Positions 34,153-42,597 of a stretch of DNA of 64,000 nucleotides are shown here, piece after piece (positions within the stretch are counted from its first letter, which is position 1; every line of letters begins with the position of its first letter). The DNA lies in contig NZ_RBAM01000002.1 of NCBI RefSeq assembly GCF_003626645.1, positions 310,001 to 374,000 on the forward strand, in the 5' to 3' direction. The DNA comes from Streptomyces klenkii. Lineage in GTDB: Bacteria > Actinomycetota > Actinomycetes > Streptomycetales > Streptomycetaceae. The translations under genes and the position numbers were made by a program. The notes under the pieces were generated by a model. That model saw nothing but the letters and a program-made list of their open reading frames with translations, searched no databases and was not told the origin of the DNA.

Positions 34153-34226
34153 GAGAAGTCCGAGAAGCCGTAGAGGCCCGAGAAGTCGTAGAAGCCCGTA
34201 GAAGCCCGTAGAAGTCGCAGAAGCTC
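34153..34226. repeat. Short tandem repeat array, 9-10 bp units
   Basis: Eight imperfect units of the type (C/G)nGAGAAGy or nnTAGAAGC follow at 9- or 10-bp steps in the 201-bp gap between the LCP and TPM genes. Two adjacent units are exactly CCGTAGAAG. Confidence 0.65.
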
Positions 34227-34275
34227 TAGATAGCGAACGACAGGAACCACCGACCTCCATCCGAGGAGCACCGCC

Positions 34276-35622
34276 ATGCCCGCCACCACCCGGGCGCTTC
34301 CCAGGCCGTTGCAGGCCCTGATCGCCGTCCTGGCCGCCGCCCTGATCGCCCTGGCCGGCACGGCGCTCTGCGCTCCCGCCCCCGCGGCGCACGCCGCCAC
34401 CGGCATCGACACCGTGGCCGAAGCGCTGCGCAAGAGCCCGGTCTACGTGGACCCCCGGGCGAGCGCCCAGCTCCCGCCCGCCGAGGCCGAAGCCCTCGCC
34501 AAGAAGATCGAGGACGCCGGTAAACCCGTCTTCGTGGCCGTCCTGCCCGAGAGCGCCGAGTTCCCCAGGGCCACCGTCTTCAAGGACCTGCGCACCAAGG
34601 TCGGCATCGCCGGCGTCTACGCCATCCGCCTCGGCGACGCGTTCAACGCCCACGCCGACTCCAAGGTCATGTCGCGCAACGCGGTCAGCAACCTCGTCGG
34701 GTCCGTCCAGCGCTCCGGCGGCGACGCCACGACGATGCTCAACAGCTTCGTCGACCAGGCCGACCGCCAGGCCCGCGGCCGTGCCCCCGGCTCCTGGGGC
34801 GGCGGGGAGTCCGGCGTGGGCGCCACCGGGCTGATCACCGGCGGCGCGATCGTCGTCGCGGGCGGCGCGGGCGCGTACGCCCTCTACCGCCGCAACAAGC
34901 GCAAGCGCGAGGAGCGTGAGCAGGCCGAGCTGGACGCCCTGCGCGTCGTCGTCGACGAGGACATCACCGCCTTCGGCGAGGAGCTCGACCGGCTCGACTT
35001 CCACCCCTCCGAGCCCGGCGCCGACGACGCCATGCGGCGCGACTACGAAGAGGCCCTCGACGCGTACGAGGAGGCCAAGTCCAAGATGGCCGCCGTGGCC
35101 CACCCGCAGGACGTCACGGCCGTCACCGAGTCCCTCGACAAGGGCCGCTTCGCCCTCGCCACCCTCGCCGCCCGCCGCGCCGGCTCCCCGCTGCCCGAGC
35201 GCCGCCTGCCCTGCTTCTTCGACCCGCGCCACGGCCCCTCCGTGCAGGACGTCCAGTGGGCGCCCCCGGGCGGCGCGCCCCGCACCGTCCCCGCGTGCGC
35301 GGCCGACGCGGCCCGGGTCGCCGACGGCGAGGAGCCCCTCTCGCGCACCGTCCAGACCCCCGACGGCCGGCAGCCCTACTGGAACGCGGGCCCCGCCTAC
35401 GCCCCCTGGGCCGGCGGCTACTTCGGCGGCGGCCTCCTGCCCGGCCTCCTCGTGGGCACCGCGCTCGGCGGCCTCCTCTCCGGCCCCGCCTACGCCGCCC
35501 CGGCCGACACCGGCCCCGACGGCGGCGACTGGACCGGCAGCGACTACAACCCCGACGACTTCGGCGGCGGCTGGGGCGACGGAGGCGGCGACGGCGGAGG
35601 GTTCGGGGGAGGGGACTGGTGA
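34276..35622 (+). CDS. TPM-domain secreted/membrane protein with Gly-rich C-terminus
   Basis: The 448-residue protein has a signal peptide (LIAVLAAALIALAGTALCAPAPAAHA), an extracellular TPM-like domain (about 45-170; PVFVAVLPESAEFP), and a transmembrane helix near 180-200 (GLITGGAIVVAGGAGAYALYR). A charged coiled-coil region with EEREQAELDALR and a second hydrophobic segment follow. The last 40 residues are Gly/Asp-rich (GGGWGDGGGDGGG) as in TPM phosphatase relatives. A PCFFDPRHGPS motif is recognisable across Streptomyces homologs. Enzyme activity is unproven; its lipid or wall role is unknown. Confidence 0.78.
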   Translation: MPATTRALPRPLQALIAVLAAALIALAGTALCAPAPAAHAATGIDTVAEALRKSPVYVDPRASAQLPPAEAEALAKKIEDAGKPVFVAVLPESAEFPRATVFKDLRTKVGIAGVYAIRLGDAFNAHADSKVMSRNAVSNLVGSVQRSGGDATTMLNSFVDQADRQARGRAPGSWGGGESGVGATGLITGGAIVVAGGAGAYALYRRNKRKREEREQAELDALRVVVDEDITAFGEELDRLDFHPSEPGADDAMRRDYEEALDAYEEAKSKMAAVAHPQDVTAVTESLDKGRFALATLAARRAGSPLPERRLPCFFDPRHGPSVQDVQWAPPGGAPRTVPACAADAARVADGEEPLSRTVQTPDGRQPYWNAGPAYAPWAGGYFGGGLLPGLLVGTALGGLLSGPAYAAPADTGPDGGDWTGSDYNPDDFGGGWGDGGGDGGGFGGGDW

Positions 35623-35680
35623 CGGCAGGAGGCCGGGGTCCGCGACGCGTCACCGCCTGAGGCGCTGGGAGCGTCTTCAG

Positions 35681-35707
35681 CACCTGAAGCGCCTGAAGCA
35701 CCTGAAG
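35681..35707. repeat. Three-copy 9-bp CCTGAAG direct repeat upstream of the response regulator
   Basis: CACCTGAAG, CGCCTGAAG and CACCTGAAG follow one another exactly, with the inverse motif CTTCAG just before at 35675-35680. The spacing suggests a binding array for an OmpR-type regulator. Confidence 0.6.
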
Positions 35708-35844
35708 GGCCGGGAGCGCGGACCGGCGGGCCGGGCCCGGCCACCGAGGCGTACGGGCCCCACCCCCGTGAGCCGCCGGTGCGCGCTCCGCGGGCCGGCG
35801 TGCCGGGAAGGGCACGCCCCGGATCCTGGCAGCCCGCAGCTGAA

Positions 35845-35877
35845 GGAACGCTGAGCGTTCCTGAAGCGGTCTTCAGG
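35845..35877. promoter_or_regulatory. Two overlapping palindromes upstream of the response regulator gene
   Basis: GGAACGCTGAGCGTTCC (35845-35861) is a perfect inverted repeat. It is followed by CCTGAAG-CGGT-CTTCAGG (35860-35877), also perfect. They end 33 bp before the ATG and re-use the CCTGAAG motif repeated further upstream and again at 35902-35908. Confidence 0.6.
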
Positions 35878-35910
35878 CGGCGGGCCGCCCGTCCGCGCCA
35901 TCCTGAAGGC

Positions 35911-36594
35911 ATGCGAATACTGGTGGTTGAGGACGACCGTCGGCTCGCGGAGCTGCTGCGCCGGGGACTGGTCGCCGAGGGGTTCGCGGTGGAGGTCGCG
36001 CACGACGGGCACACGGGCCTGCACCTCGCGGCCGAGGATGCCCACGACGTGATCGTGCTCGACGTCATGCTGCCCGGCCTCAACGGCTACCGCGTGTGCG
36101 CCCGGCTGCGCGAGGCCGGCGTGTGGACGCCGGTGCTCATGCTCACCGCCAAGGACGGCGAGTACGACGAGGCCGAGGGCCTGGACACCGGAGCGGATGA
36201 CTACGTCACCAAACCCTTCTCCTACGTGGCCCTCGTCGCCCGCCTGCGCGCCCTCGTGCGCCGCGGCCGCCCCGCCCGGCCCGCGCTCATCCGCATCGGC
36301 GACCTCCAGATCGACCCCGCGACCCGCTGCTGCCGGCGCGGCACCACCGATCTCCAGCTCACCGCCCGGGAGTTCGCGGTCCTGGAGTACCTCGCCCGGC
36401 GCGACGGCGAGGTCGTGGCCAAGGCGGAGATCCTCGCGCACGTGTGGGACGAGGCGTTCCAGGGCGACGTGAACATCGTGGAGGTGCACGTCAGTTCCCT
36501 GCGCAGGAAGATCGACGCGCCCTTCGGACGGCACAGCATCCAGACCGTACGCGGCGTCGGCTACCGGCTGGCGGCCGACGCCCCGGGCCGGTGA
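35911..36594 (+). CDS. OmpR/PhoB-family response regulator
   Basis: The 227-residue regulator has a receiver domain with acid pocket D8/D9, phospho-acceptor D51 in VLDVMLPG, and K in VTKPF. A winged-helix output domain follows (LQLTAREFAVLEYLARRDG, VEVHVSSLRRKI, TVRGVGYRL). It overlaps the kinase gene as GTGA, so the pair is cotranscribed. CCTGAAG repeats and palindromes in the leader suggest autoregulation. The stimulus is unknown. Confidence 0.93.
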   Translation: MRILVVEDDRRLAELLRRGLVAEGFAVEVAHDGHTGLHLAAEDAHDVIVLDVMLPGLNGYRVCARLREAGVWTPVLMLTAKDGEYDEAEGLDTGADDYVTKPFSYVALVARLRALVRRGRPARPALIRIGDLQIDPATRCCRRGTTDLQLTAREFAVLEYLARRDGEVVAKAEILAHVWDEAFQGDVNIVEVHVSSLRRKIDAPFGRHSIQTVRGVGYRLAADAPGR

Positions 36595-38027
36595 GGCGGC
36601 CCGTACGCCCGCGGGGGCTGCCACGCCGTCCGCGGGGGCGGACCGGGCGCCCGCGGCGCCGGCTGCAGCCCGCCTCGATCCGGGCCCGGCTGACCTGGAT
36701 CGTCGCCGTCTGCGCCCTCCTCCCGCTGCTCGCCGGCGCGGGGCTGGCCGCGGGCTCGCTGCGCGACTACCTGGCGCGGGAGGCCGTGGACTACACGGGC
36801 CGGCAGGTCGCCGCCGTCCCCCGGCTCGTCGACTACGACCCGGACTCCCAGCTCTTCTACACGGCCGGGAAACTGCGCGACGACCCCAGGCTGGAGGTGT
36901 CCACGGGGGTCGAGGACCGTCAGCCGAACTGGGAGCCGGGACCCCGGATGCCGGATCACGAGCCCTCGCACGGCAGCGACGTGCTGTCGCTGTGGCCGTG
37001 GACCGACCCCGGCAGCAGGACCCCCGCCGTCAGTTACATCCAGGCCGGCACCGACGGCCTCTACCTGCACGTCGCCAACCGGCTCCAGGACGAGCAGCGC
37101 CGCCTCGACCACATCGTCTGGCTGCTGGGCGGCGCCGTCCTGGTGGTGACGGCGGCCCTCGCGGGCGCGACGTGGTTCGTGACCGGGCGGGTGCTGCGCC
37201 CGGTGGAGGCGATCCGCACCCAGTTCGCCGAGCTGACCGCGCGCCACCTCGACCGCCGCGTGCCCGTACCGGACACGCGCGACGAGGTCGCCCGGCTGGC
37301 CACGACGATGAACGAGACCCTCGACCAGCTCCAGGCGGCCGTCGACCAGCAGCGCCGGTTCGTCGGGGACGCCTCGCACGAACTCCGCAGCCCGCTGGCC
37401 GCCCTGCGGGCCGAGCTGGAGATCGCGCTCGCGCACCCGGAGCACGCGCGGTGGACGGCGGTGGCCGAGGCGGCGCTCGGCGACACCCGCCGCCTCCAGA
37501 GCATCACCACGGACCTGCTGCTGCTCGCCCGCCTGGACGCGACCGCCACCGAGGGGCTGCCGGGCGCCCAGCCCGTCGACCTCACCGCGCTGGTCCGCGA
37601 GGAGCTCGGCCGCCGCCCGCCCGGCCCCCGGACCCTCGCCCTGCACCTCGACGACCCCGAACCGCCCCTCACCGTGCACGGCCGTCACACCCTCATCGCC
37701 CGCCTCCTGGGCAACCTCCTGGACAACGCCGAGCGGCACGCCGAACACACCGTCACGGTCCGTCTCGGCCACGACCCCGGCCGGAGCCTGGCCGTCCTGC
37801 ACGTCGAGGACGACGGCCCGGGCATCCCGCCCGCCGACCGCCGCCGCGTCTTCGAGCGCTTCACCCGGCTCGACGACGCCCGCACGCGCGCCACCGGCGG
37901 CACCGGCCTGGGCCTCGCCATCGCCCACCACATCGCCACCGTGCACCGCGGAACCCTGGCCGTCACGGACAGCCCGCGCGGCGCCCGGTTCACCACCACC
38001 CTCCCGTGCGCGGACCTCACGATCTGA
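36591..38027 (+). CDS. HAMP-domain sensor histidine kinase
   Basis: The 478-residue kinase has a basic N-terminus, a first span (LTWIVAVCALLPLLAGAGLAA), an extracellular loop of about 130 residues (about 55-185) and a second span (IVWLLGGAVLVVTAALAGATWF). HAMP, a HisKA domain with H263 in GDASHELRSPL, and an HATPase domain with N, G1 and G2 boxes (NLLDNAERHAEHT, DDGPGIP, GTGLGLAI) follow. GTG 36591 overlaps the response regulator stop. It is a transmembrane sensor paired with the preceding OmpR-type regulator. Confidence 0.92.
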   Translation: MRRPVRPRGLPRRPRGRTGRPRRRLQPASIRARLTWIVAVCALLPLLAGAGLAAGSLRDYLAREAVDYTGRQVAAVPRLVDYDPDSQLFYTAGKLRDDPRLEVSTGVEDRQPNWEPGPRMPDHEPSHGSDVLSLWPWTDPGSRTPAVSYIQAGTDGLYLHVANRLQDEQRRLDHIVWLLGGAVLVVTAALAGATWFVTGRVLRPVEAIRTQFAELTARHLDRRVPVPDTRDEVARLATTMNETLDQLQAAVDQQRRFVGDASHELRSPLAALRAELEIALAHPEHARWTAVAEAALGDTRRLQSITTDLLLLARLDATATEGLPGAQPVDLTALVREELGRRPPGPRTLALHLDDPEPPLTVHGRHTLIARLLGNLLDNAERHAEHTVTVRLGHDPGRSLAVLHVEDDGPGIPPADRRRVFERFTRLDDARTRATGGTGLGLAIAHHIATVHRGTLAVTDSPRGARFTTTLPCADLTI

Positions 38028-38075
38028 TCGATGCAGATCAATGCGGATCGATGCAGGCCGATGCAGATCAATAAC
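38026..38075. repeat. Five-copy 10-bp tandem repeat starting on the kinase stop codon
   Basis: GATCGATGCA, GATCAATGCG, GATCGATGCA, GGCCGATGCA and GATCAATAAC follow head to tail at exact 10-bp steps. The first unit overlaps the TGA of the histidine kinase gene. Confidence 0.75.
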
Positions 38076-38146
38076 GCCATGGTGTCCGGACTCCCGACAG
38101 AGTTGAATATGCGCACACACGTACGACATCGGGGGGTTCACCGCTC

Positions 38147-38848
38147 ATGCTCGACTTCTTCGTCCTGACGCTGCCCGGCCTGATGGCGGCCGCGGGGATC
38201 GCCGGGATGGTGTGGGCGGTGGTGCGGATGCGGCGGCTGCGGGCCGCGTGGCGCAGTGGCATCGAGGTCCCGGGCCGCTGCCTGCGGCTGTACGCGACGA
38301 CGACCACCCGCCGGCAGGGCACGCACCGGTCGTCCTCGACGACGCTGCACCACGTCTACGAGTTCACCGCCGCGGACGGGGCGCACCACCGCTTCGAGGA
38401 GGCGGGCGGGCCGGCGACGGTCATCGAGGGCGACGCGGTCACCGTCCGCTATCCGCAGGGCCGCCCGGACCGGGCCACGGCCCTGCCGCCGGGGGACGTC
38501 AGGACCTGGGTGGGGACGGGCGTCCTGCTGGCGTTCCTGGCGGTGTTCGTGACCGGGTGCGTGGGCTTCGGGGTCTTCTACCTGACCGTCTTCAAGCCCA
38601 TCGGGGAGAAGGCCGAGGAGCGCGTCAGGGAGCCTTGGCGTCCGCCGTCGGCGGCCCCCGTCACTCCGCCGCCCGCCACTCCGTCACCTGTCACTCCCTC
38701 GCCTGTCGCCCCGCCGCCCGCGCCGTCCCTGCCGGACGGCCCGCCGGACGACTTCCCTTCGGGACTCCCGAGCGGATTCCCCACCGGAATGCCGAGCGGG
38801 TTCCCGACCGGCTTCCCCACGGGCTTCCCCGGCGGCGTCAGCAGATAG
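38147..38848 (+). CDS. DUF3592-type membrane protein with Pro-rich and FPTG repeat tail
   Basis: The 233-residue protein starts with a membrane helix (FFVLTLPGLMAAAGIAGMVWAVV), has a soluble DUF3592-like domain (about 40-120, with HHVYEFTAADGAHHRFEE and VTVRYPQGRPDRA), and a second helix (TGVLLAFLAVFVTGCVGFGVFYL). The tail (about 170-233) is Pro/Ser/Thr-rich and ends with GFPTG-like repeats (FPSGLPSGFPTGMPSG). Function unknown. Its last 11 bp overlap the convergent LysR gene. Confidence 0.75.
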   Translation: MLDFFVLTLPGLMAAAGIAGMVWAVVRMRRLRAAWRSGIEVPGRCLRLYATTTTRRQGTHRSSSTTLHHVYEFTAADGAHHRFEEAGGPATVIEGDAVTVRYPQGRPDRATALPPGDVRTWVGTGVLLAFLAVFVTGCVGFGVFYLTVFKPIGEKAEERVREPWRPPSAAPVTPPPATPSPVTPSPVAPPPAPSLPDGPPDDFPSGLPSGFPTGMPSGFPTGFPTGFPGGVSR

Positions 38849-39785
38849 CGGCGGCCCGGCCTGCGACGGCCGCCAGCACCTGCCCGAACGCCCGCAGCCG
38901 TGCCGTCTCCCCGCCCCGCCGCCGTACGAGCCCCAGGGCCGAGTCGGGCAGGCCGGTCACCGGCACGAAGGTGATGTCGCGGCGCGCGTGGTAGTCGGCC
39001 GTGGCCCGGCACAGGAGCATTCCGGCGCGGCCCGCGGCCGTGAGCGTGATGCCCTCCTGAAGGGTCGTCACCTCCGGGCCGCGGGGGACGGGACGGCCGC
39101 CGGGCGTGACGGCGGGGGCCTGCGCCTCGCGCCAGTACGCGGGGGCCGGGCCGGCGGGCACCACGAGCGGGCAGTCCGCGAGCTCCTCCGCCGCGACCTC
39201 GGCGCGCCCGGCGAAGGGGTGCCGGACGGACACCGCCAGGGTCTGCGGCTGCCGGGAGAAGACCGGGCCCACGGCCAGGGACGGCTCGGCCACGGGCAGC
39301 AGCACCACCGCCGCGTCGACCTCGCCGCCGCGCACGGCGCCGAAGGGATCGCTCAGCGGGATCTCCACGAGCTCGACCGCGCACCCCGGGTGGCGGTCCT
39401 GGAACGTGCCCACGGCCTCCGTCACCCCGCCCCCCGCCATGCCCTGGAAGCCGATCCGCAGGGTGCCGTCCACGCCCCGGGCGGCGTCCCGGGCGTCGCC
39501 GACGGCCCCCGCCAGGGCCTCGTACGCGGGCCGCAGCCCGGCCAGGAACCGCTCGCCGAGCGGCGTGAGCGCCACGCGCCGGCTGGTGCGGTCGAACAGC
39601 CGGGCGCCGACGCGGCCTTCGAGGGAGCGCAGGAGCTGGCTGATCCGGCCCTGGGACACGTACAGGCGCTCGCCGGCCCGGCCGAAGTGCAGTTCCTCGG
39701 CGAGGACGAGGAAGGCTTCGAGCTCCCTGAGGTCCGCGCCCACGCCGATGCCTACGCCCACGCCTACGCCGATGCCCGTGCCCAC
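38838..39785 (-). CDS. LysR-family transcriptional regulator with Gly-Val repeat N-terminus
   Basis: The winged-helix DNA-binding domain (LRELEAFLVLAEELHFGRAGERLYVSQGRISQLLRSLE) begins near residue 19 and a LysR substrate-binding domain fills the rest. The first 16 residues are a Gly-Ile/Val run encoded by eight GCCNNN-type hexanucleotide units (39738-39785 on the plus strand). The annotated GTG/ATG there may not be used; translation could start at the V/A just before the HTH. Divergent MFS exporter is the likely target. Confidence 0.85.
   Translation of the reverse strand: MGTGIGVGVGVGIGVGADLRELEAFLVLAEELHFGRAGERLYVSQGRISQLLRSLEGRVGARLFDRTSRRVALTPLGERFLAGLRPAYEALAGAVGDARDAARGVDGTLRIGFQGMAGGGVTEAVGTFQDRHPGCAVELVEIPLSDPFGAVRGGEVDAAVVLLPVAEPSLAVGPVFSRQPQTLAVSVRHPFAGRAEVAAEELADCPLVVPAGPAPAYWREAQAPAVTPGGRPVPRGPEVTTLQEGITLTAAGRAGMLLCRATADYHARRDITFVPVTGLPDSALGLVRRRGGETARLRAFGQVLAAVAGRAAAIC
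39738..39785. repeat. Hexanucleotide repeat at the LysR N-terminus
   Basis: Eight 6-bp units GCC(CAC/GAT/TAC/CGT) encode alternating Gly and Val/Ile at the LysR N-terminus. The unit length preserves the reading frame. Confidence 0.7.
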
Positions 39786-39886
39786 GTCGTACCCCCGCCG
39801 TAGTCCTGCCGTCCATTAGCTCCGCTCATTGAAGGATGAGAGGTCCGGCGTTGTTCCCGGGCGCGGCCGTACCGAGGCTCGTGACC

Positions 39887-41101
39887 ATGAACACGTACGT
39901 GAAGGCGAAGGGCAACGCGAAGGCGCGGGGCGGCTGGCCCGCCGTGGCGGCGGTCGCCGCAGGGACGTTCTCGGTCGTGACCAGCGAGATGCTCCCCGTG
40001 GGCCTGCTCACCCCGATCGGCTCCGGGCTCGGCGTCCCGGCGGGCACGGCCGGGCTGACGATGACCGTGCCGGGCCTCGTGGCGGCCGTGGCCGCGCCCG
40101 CGGTGCCGGCGGCCGCGGGGCGGCTCGACCGGAGGTGGGTGCTCGTGGGGCTCATGGGCCTGCTGGCCGTGGCGAACCTGCTGTCGGCTGCGGCGCCCCA
40201 CATCGCGGTCCTGGTGGCGCTGCGGGTGCTGGTGGGGCTGTGCATCGGGGGAGTGTGGGCCGTGGCGGCCGGGCTGGCGGTGCGGCTGGTGCCGGAGCGG
40301 TCGGTGGGACCGGCGACGTCGCTGATCTTCAGCGGTATAGCCGTGGCGTCGGTGCTGGGCGTGCCGGCCGGGACCCTTGCGGGCGGACTGGACGGCTGGC
40401 GGGTGGCGTTTGCCGCCGTGGGCGTGCTGTCCCTCGCCGTGGCGGCGGCGCTCGCGCTGCTGCTGCCCCCGCTGCCGCCGGAGCGCGCCGTGCGGCCGGC
40501 GGAGGTCGCGGGGCTGCTGCGGGTCCCCGGCGTACGGGCGGGCCTGCTGGTCGTCCTGCTGCTGGTGACCGGGCACTTCGCGGGCTACACCTTCGTCCGG
40601 CCCGTCCTGGAGCGGGCGTCCGGTGCCGGTGCCGGCCTGATCAGCGGACTGCTGCTGGCGTACGGCGCGGCGGGCGTGGCCGGCAACTTCCTGGCGGGCA
40701 CGGCCGCCGCGCGCAGCCCGCGCCGCGCCCTGCTGGTGATCTCGGCGGCGCTGGCCGTCGTGGTCCCGGCGATGTCCGTGCCGGCGGGCGGCGTGCTCGC
40801 GGCCGGCGTCCTCGTCGTGGCGTGGGGGCTGGCGTACGGAGGGGTGTCGGTCGCCACGCAGGGGCTGCTGACGGCGTCGGCCCCGGCGGCGCGGGAGGCG
40901 GCGTCGGCCCTCTTCGTCTCGGCGTTCAACGCGGCGATCGCGCTGGGGGCGCTGCTGGGCGGGCGGGCCGTGGACGCGGTGTCGCTGCCGGCGGCGCTGT
41001 GGCTGGGCGGGCTGCTGGTGGCGGGCGCGCTGGGGGTACTGGTGAGCGCGCGGCCGCGGGCGGGGGAGCGGCGGGCCCGGGAAGCGCCTGCCATACGGTG
41101 A
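39887..41101 (+). CDS. MFS transporter (drug/sugar efflux, AraJ/YdhP-like)
   Basis: The 404-residue protein has twelve predicted membrane spans and the MFS signature in loop 2-3 (GRLDRRWVLVGLMGL) and motif C-type Gly/Pro patterning. It resembles the DHA1-type AraJ/YdhP group of efflux carriers. ATG 39887 has GAGG at proper spacing; the ATG at 39836 has GAAGG with no spacer, so it is less likely. Divergent from a LysR gene whose product probably regulates it. Substrate unknown. Confidence 0.88.
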   Translation: MNTYVKAKGNAKARGGWPAVAAVAAGTFSVVTSEMLPVGLLTPIGSGLGVPAGTAGLTMTVPGLVAAVAAPAVPAAAGRLDRRWVLVGLMGLLAVANLLSAAAPHIAVLVALRVLVGLCIGGVWAVAAGLAVRLVPERSVGPATSLIFSGIAVASVLGVPAGTLAGGLDGWRVAFAAVGVLSLAVAAALALLLPPLPPERAVRPAEVAGLLRVPGVRAGLLVVLLLVTGHFAGYTFVRPVLERASGAGAGLISGLLLAYGAAGVAGNFLAGTAAARSPRRALLVISAALAVVVPAMSVPAGGVLAAGVLVVAWGLAYGGVSVATQGLLTASAPAAREAASALFVSAFNAAIALGALLGGRAVDAVSLPAALWLGGLLVAGALGVLVSARPRAGERRAREAPAIR

Positions 41102-41215
41102 CGAACCCCTCGTCCCGCGGTGGTCATGACCCGGCGATCGCTGGGTATACGCGGCACGACGGACACGAACAGCCAGGTCAGCAACGAAACAGGTCAGCAA
41201 CGAGGGAGCCGCCGG

Positions 41216-41614
41216 ATGGTTGTGATCGAAGCCCCGTACGGGGACGCCGCCGGCGCGCGTCACGCGACGGCGGAGTTCCTGGCGCGCCACTGTCCCTGGG
41301 CGGATCCGGACGCCGTCGTCCTCGTGGTGTCCGAGCTGGTCACCAATGCCATCCGGCACGCGGGCGGCTGGTGGCGGCTGTGCGTGCGCGCTGTGCAGGA
41401 CCGGCTGGTGGTGGAGATCGCCGACGCGAGCCCGCGGCCGCCGCAGCCGCGCACCCCGGACTTCGGCGGGGGCGGCGGGCTGGGCTGGCACATGGTGGAG
41501 CGGCTGGCCGGCCTGCTGGAGGTGGACCGGCGGCCGGACGGGAAGACCGTCCGGGCGACGTGGCTGGTGCCGGCGGCGACGGGGCCGGCGGCACCGGCAC
41601 CGGCGGTGGCGTAG
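41216..41614 (+). CDS. SpoIIAB/RsbW-like ATP-binding regulatory protein
   Basis: The 132-residue protein is a GHKL-type ATP-binding domain: VVLVVSELVTNAIRHAGG is the N box, and GGGGLGWHMVERLAG the lid region with G box. Streptomyces encode many such small kinases, usually paired with anti-anti-sigma proteins. ATG 41216 follows a GAGGGAG site; an earlier ATG at 41120 is less likely. It faces a SigB-like sigma gene, so it may be an anti-sigma factor, though the genes are convergent. Confidence 0.8.
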   Translation: MVVIEAPYGDAAGARHATAEFLARHCPWADPDAVVLVVSELVTNAIRHAGGWWRLCVRAVQDRLVVEIADASPRPPQPRTPDFGGGGGLGWHMVERLAGLLEVDRRPDGKTVRATWLVPAATGPAAPAPAVA

Positions 41615-41636
41615 CGGGGCGGGCGTAGCGGGCGTA

Positions 41637-41677
41637 GCGCCGCGGGCCGGGTACCCGGGGGCACCCGGCCCGCGGCG
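41637..41677. terminator. Long stem-loop between the anti-sigma-like gene and a sigma gene
   Basis: A GC-only stem of about 16 bp (GCGCCGCGGGCCGGGT and its complement) encloses a short loop, between two converging genes. It may stop both transcripts. Confidence 0.7.
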
Positions 41678-41700
41678 CCGCTACCTCTTACCTCTGCTGC

Positions 41701-42597
41701 TTACCTCTGCCTCTGCGCGTGCCCCTGCCCGAGCATCCCCGCCCGGAGCCGTCCCAGGATCCGGGTCAGCAGCCGCGAGACGTGCATCTGCGAGATGCCC
41801 AGCTCCGCGCCGATCTCCGACTGGGTCATCTCCCCGCCGAACCGCATCCGGAGGATCTTCCGGTCGCGTTCGTCCAGCTCGGCGACGAGCGGTTTGAGCG
41901 CGTGCAGGTTCTCCACGCCTTCGAGGGCGGGGTCGAGCCCGCCGAGCCGGTCGGCGTAGGTGGTGCCGGTCTGCTCGGAGCCGTCGTCCACGGGGACGTC
42001 GATCGAGCCGGCCGTATAGCCGTTGCCGGCGACGATGCCCTCGACGACCTCCTCGCGGCTGATGCCGAGGTGCTCGGCCAGCTCGGCGGGGGTCGGCGCG
42101 TGGTCGAGCTCCTGGGAGAGCTCGCTGGTGGCCTTCGCGAGCTCGACGCGCAGCTCCTGGAGGCGCCGCGGTACGTGCACCGACCAGCCGGTGTCGCGGA
42201 AGTGCCGCTTGATCTCGCCGACGATGTACGGCACGGCGAAGGTCGTGAACTCCACCTCGCGCGAGAGGTCGAACCGGTCGATCGCCTTGATCAGCCCGAT
42301 CGTGCCGACCTGGATGATGTCCTCCATCTGGTCGCCGCGGCTGCGGAACCGGGAGGCGGCGAAGCGGACGAGCGAGAGGTTGATCTCGATCAGGGTGTTC
42401 CGTGCGTACTGGTAGGCGCGGGTGCCCTCTTCCAGCTCCCGCAGCCGTGCGAAGAAGAGCCCGGACAGCGCGCGGGCGTCCCGCGGCGCAACTGTGGTCG
42501 CGTCCTCGATGTACGGCAGCCCCCCGACCGCTTCTTCGAGCCGCTGCGGGGCAGCCGCCGAATGCTCCGTCGTAAACGTGGATGCCGTGATGGTCAC
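41701..42597 (-). CDS. SigB/SigF-type RNA polymerase sigma factor
   Basis: The 298-residue sigma factor has region 2 (MEDIIQVGTIGLIKAIDRFDLSREVEFTTFA), a VHVPRRLQELR region 3 motif and a region 4 helix-turn-helix (MTQSEIGAELGISQMHVSRLL). It is a close relative of SigH in this window but has a different N-terminus. GTG 42597 with GGGGAGGACGAT upstream is preferred. It belongs to the osmotic/developmental SigB-like set of Streptomyces; which member (SigF, SigG, SigK, SigN) is not resolved. Confidence 0.88.
   Translation of the reverse strand: MTITASTFTTEHSAAAPQRLEEAVGGLPYIEDATTVAPRDARALSGLFFARLRELEEGTRAYQYARNTLIEINLSLVRFAASRFRSRGDQMEDIIQVGTIGLIKAIDRFDLSREVEFTTFAVPYIVGEIKRHFRDTGWSVHVPRRLQELRVELAKATSELSQELDHAPTPAELAEHLGISREEVVEGIVAGNGYTAGSIDVPVDDGSEQTGTTYADRLGGLDPALEGVENLHALKPLVAELDERDRKILRMRFGGEMTQSEIGAELGISQMHVSRLLTRILGRLRAGMLGQGHAQRQR

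Noticed and set aside
32353..35232. Very long open frame on the minus strand (about 959 codons)
   Set aside because: It runs antisense to the LCP and TPM genes, has no recognisable domain, and is a product of high-GC codon bias (few stop codons).
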